This document shows positions 4,717 through 5,548 of a stretch of DNA of 5,548 nt, piece after piece (positions within the stretch are counted from its first letter, which is position 1; the number at the start of each line of letters is the position of its first letter). The notes under the pieces were generated by a model. The model was not told the origin of the DNA. It saw nothing but the letters and a program-made list of their open reading frames with translations, and did no database searches. Made by a program: the position numbers and the translations under genes. The stretch comes from Acidobacteriota bacterium (GTDB lineage: Bacteria; Acidobacteriota; Terriglobia; UBA7540): positions 1 to 5,548 of the forward strand of contig JAJYJL010000662.1 of assembly GCA_021789565.1 (NCBI GenBank). Direction: 5' to 3'.

Positions 4717-5548
4717 ATGGACAGAAGGCAATTCATGGGCGGGTCACTGGCCGGATTGAGCTTGGCGTTGACGCAAGAGTCGCCTGGTAAGACGCAGGAA
4801 TCGAACATACAAAGCTTTTCCCCACTCGACGCTGCGGCGGAGCTTCACACGCTTCCAGCGGACAAAAATCTGAACTCTCTGCCGTCGGACTGGCTGGTCA
4901 CCCCTTTCACACAAAAGACGGGAATCTACCGGACCACGCGCAAAGACGAAATCGCCATGACAAACGGCTTGATCCGGCGTACATGGCGGTTGCGCCCGAA
5001 CGTTGCCACGGTCGCCTTTGACAACCTGATGACCGGCGCTTCCATCCTGCGCGCCGTAAAGCCGGAAGCCTTTGTGGAACTCAACTGGCAGCGGCTGGAC
5101 GTGGGAGGCCTGAAAGGCCAGCCTGACTTTGCTTACCTGATGCCGGAATGGGTGGACCAGATGGCTGCCGATCCCGCGGCTATGCAGTGTACCGGATTTA
5201 AGACCGGAAGCACGCAAGCCCCCTTTGCCTGGAAGCGCACACGCTTCTCCAGCAATCAACCCTGGCCGCCACCGGGAGCTTCAGTGACTTTCCGCTATGA
5301 AGAGAAGAACAAGAAGCTCCCGGGAATCGTGGTCTACGTCCACTACGAGATGTACGACGGGATTCCGCTGATGGCCAAATGGCTGACCATCCACAATGGC
5401 ACTCGTCCGCGGGTACGGCTGAATCGGTTTGCCAATGAGATCCTGGCGGCAGTTGAATACGCGTCGCCGGTCAACTCCGGGCGATGGGAGTATCCCAACA
5501 TCCACGTGGAGAGCGACTACGAATTCGGCGGTGGAATGACCTCTAGAT
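4717..5548 (+). CDS. Tat-exported protein resembling the N-terminal region of GH36-type glycoside hydrolases, 3' end beyond window
   Basis: An open frame of 277 residues runs to the right edge with no stop. It starts with a twin-arginine signal, MDRRQFMGG followed by SLAGLSLAL, so the protein is probably exported folded. The mature region from about residue 79 (IAMTNGLIRRTWRL, then ATVAFDNLMTG) is rich in beta-strands, with WPPPGASVTFRYEE (183-196) and YEMYDGIPLMAKWLTIHNG (210-228) followed by LNRFANEILAAVE. This style, with a substrate-facing 'NGLIRR' strand and a 'DGIPL..KWLTI.N' strand, recalls the N-terminal super-sandwich domain of alpha-galactosidase-like GH36 enzymes. The catalytic (beta/alpha)8 barrel with its two Asp residues would lie beyond the edge, so activity cannot be judged. 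It is divergent from the redox genes, separated by 714 bases, and probably unrelated to them. The reading frame is certain; the family is moderate confidence. Confidence 0.82.
   Translation, partial: MDRRQFMGGSLAGLSLALTQESPGKTQESNIQSFSPLDAAAELHTLPADKNLNSLPSDWLVTPFTQKTGIYRTTRKDEIAMTNGLIRRTWRLRPNVATVAFDNLMTGASILRAVKPEAFVELNWQRLDVGGLKGQPDFAYLMPEWVDQMAADPAAMQCTGFKTGSTQAPFAWKRTRFSSNQPWPPPGASVTFRYEEKNKKLPGIVVYVHYEMYDGIPLMAKWLTIHNGTRPRVRLNRFANEILAAVEYASPVNSGRWEYPNIHVESDYEFGGGMTSR

Noticed and set aside
4485..4790. 101-residue plus-strand frame overlapping the start of the Tat-exported gene
   Set aside because: It overlaps the better-supported start in another frame, and has no ribosome binding site or recognisable domain.
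4744..5259. 171-residue minus-strand frame opposite the glycoside hydrolase-like gene
   Set aside because: Arg/Gln/Val-rich antisense composition; the plus strand has a Tat signal, ribosome binding site and a coherent beta-rich protein.

Overview
The window looks like a chromosomal segment from a Gram-negative, moderately GC-rich bacterium. An outer-membrane beta-barrel protein with a C-terminal aromatic residue, periplasmic redox proteins and a Tat-exported protein all point to a double membrane. From the flavor of the proteins I lean towards Acidobacteriota or a similar environmental phylum. That is an inference; there is no rRNA or marker gene here to test it.

Layout. Four genes lie on the minus strand and read from about 4002 down to the left edge: (1) a GbsR/MarR-type winged-helix regulator (4002-3481); (2) an outer-membrane protein with an N-terminal single c-type heme site fused to a beta-barrel, with the architecture and signature of the Cyc2 iron-oxidation cytochrome-porins (3330-1900); (3) an exported cupredoxin with a full type-1 copper ligand set and a small C-terminal beta domain (1833-1222); (4) a GltD-like Fe-S/FAD/NAD(P) oxidoreductase that runs off the left edge (1132-1). 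Gaps between them are 150, 66 and 89 bases, so 2-4 probably form one unit, perhaps with the regulator as leader gene. On the plus strand, a Tat-type secreted protein resembling the N-terminal part of GH36-like glycoside hydrolases starts at 4717 and runs off the right edge.

Between the divergent genes lies a 714-base non-coding stretch (4003-4716). Its regulator-proximal half is dense in regulatory signals: two CRP/FNR-family-like palindromes spaced 22 bp apart, an extended -10 candidate, and a perfect 9-bp inverted repeat placed downstream of that promoter as an autorepressor operator would be. The other half holds short stem-loop candidates and no supported gene.

Working idea: genes 2-4 supply a chain from the cell surface (heme in an outer-membrane pore), through the periplasm (copper protein), towards a cytoplasmic flavin/Fe-S enzyme, all under redox- or metabolite-responsive control. 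The cytoplasmic flavoprotein cannot touch the periplasmic copper protein directly, so a membrane link must exist elsewhere, possibly beyond the left edge. Iron oxidation or another form of extracellular electron exchange is a hypothesis, not something the sequence proves.
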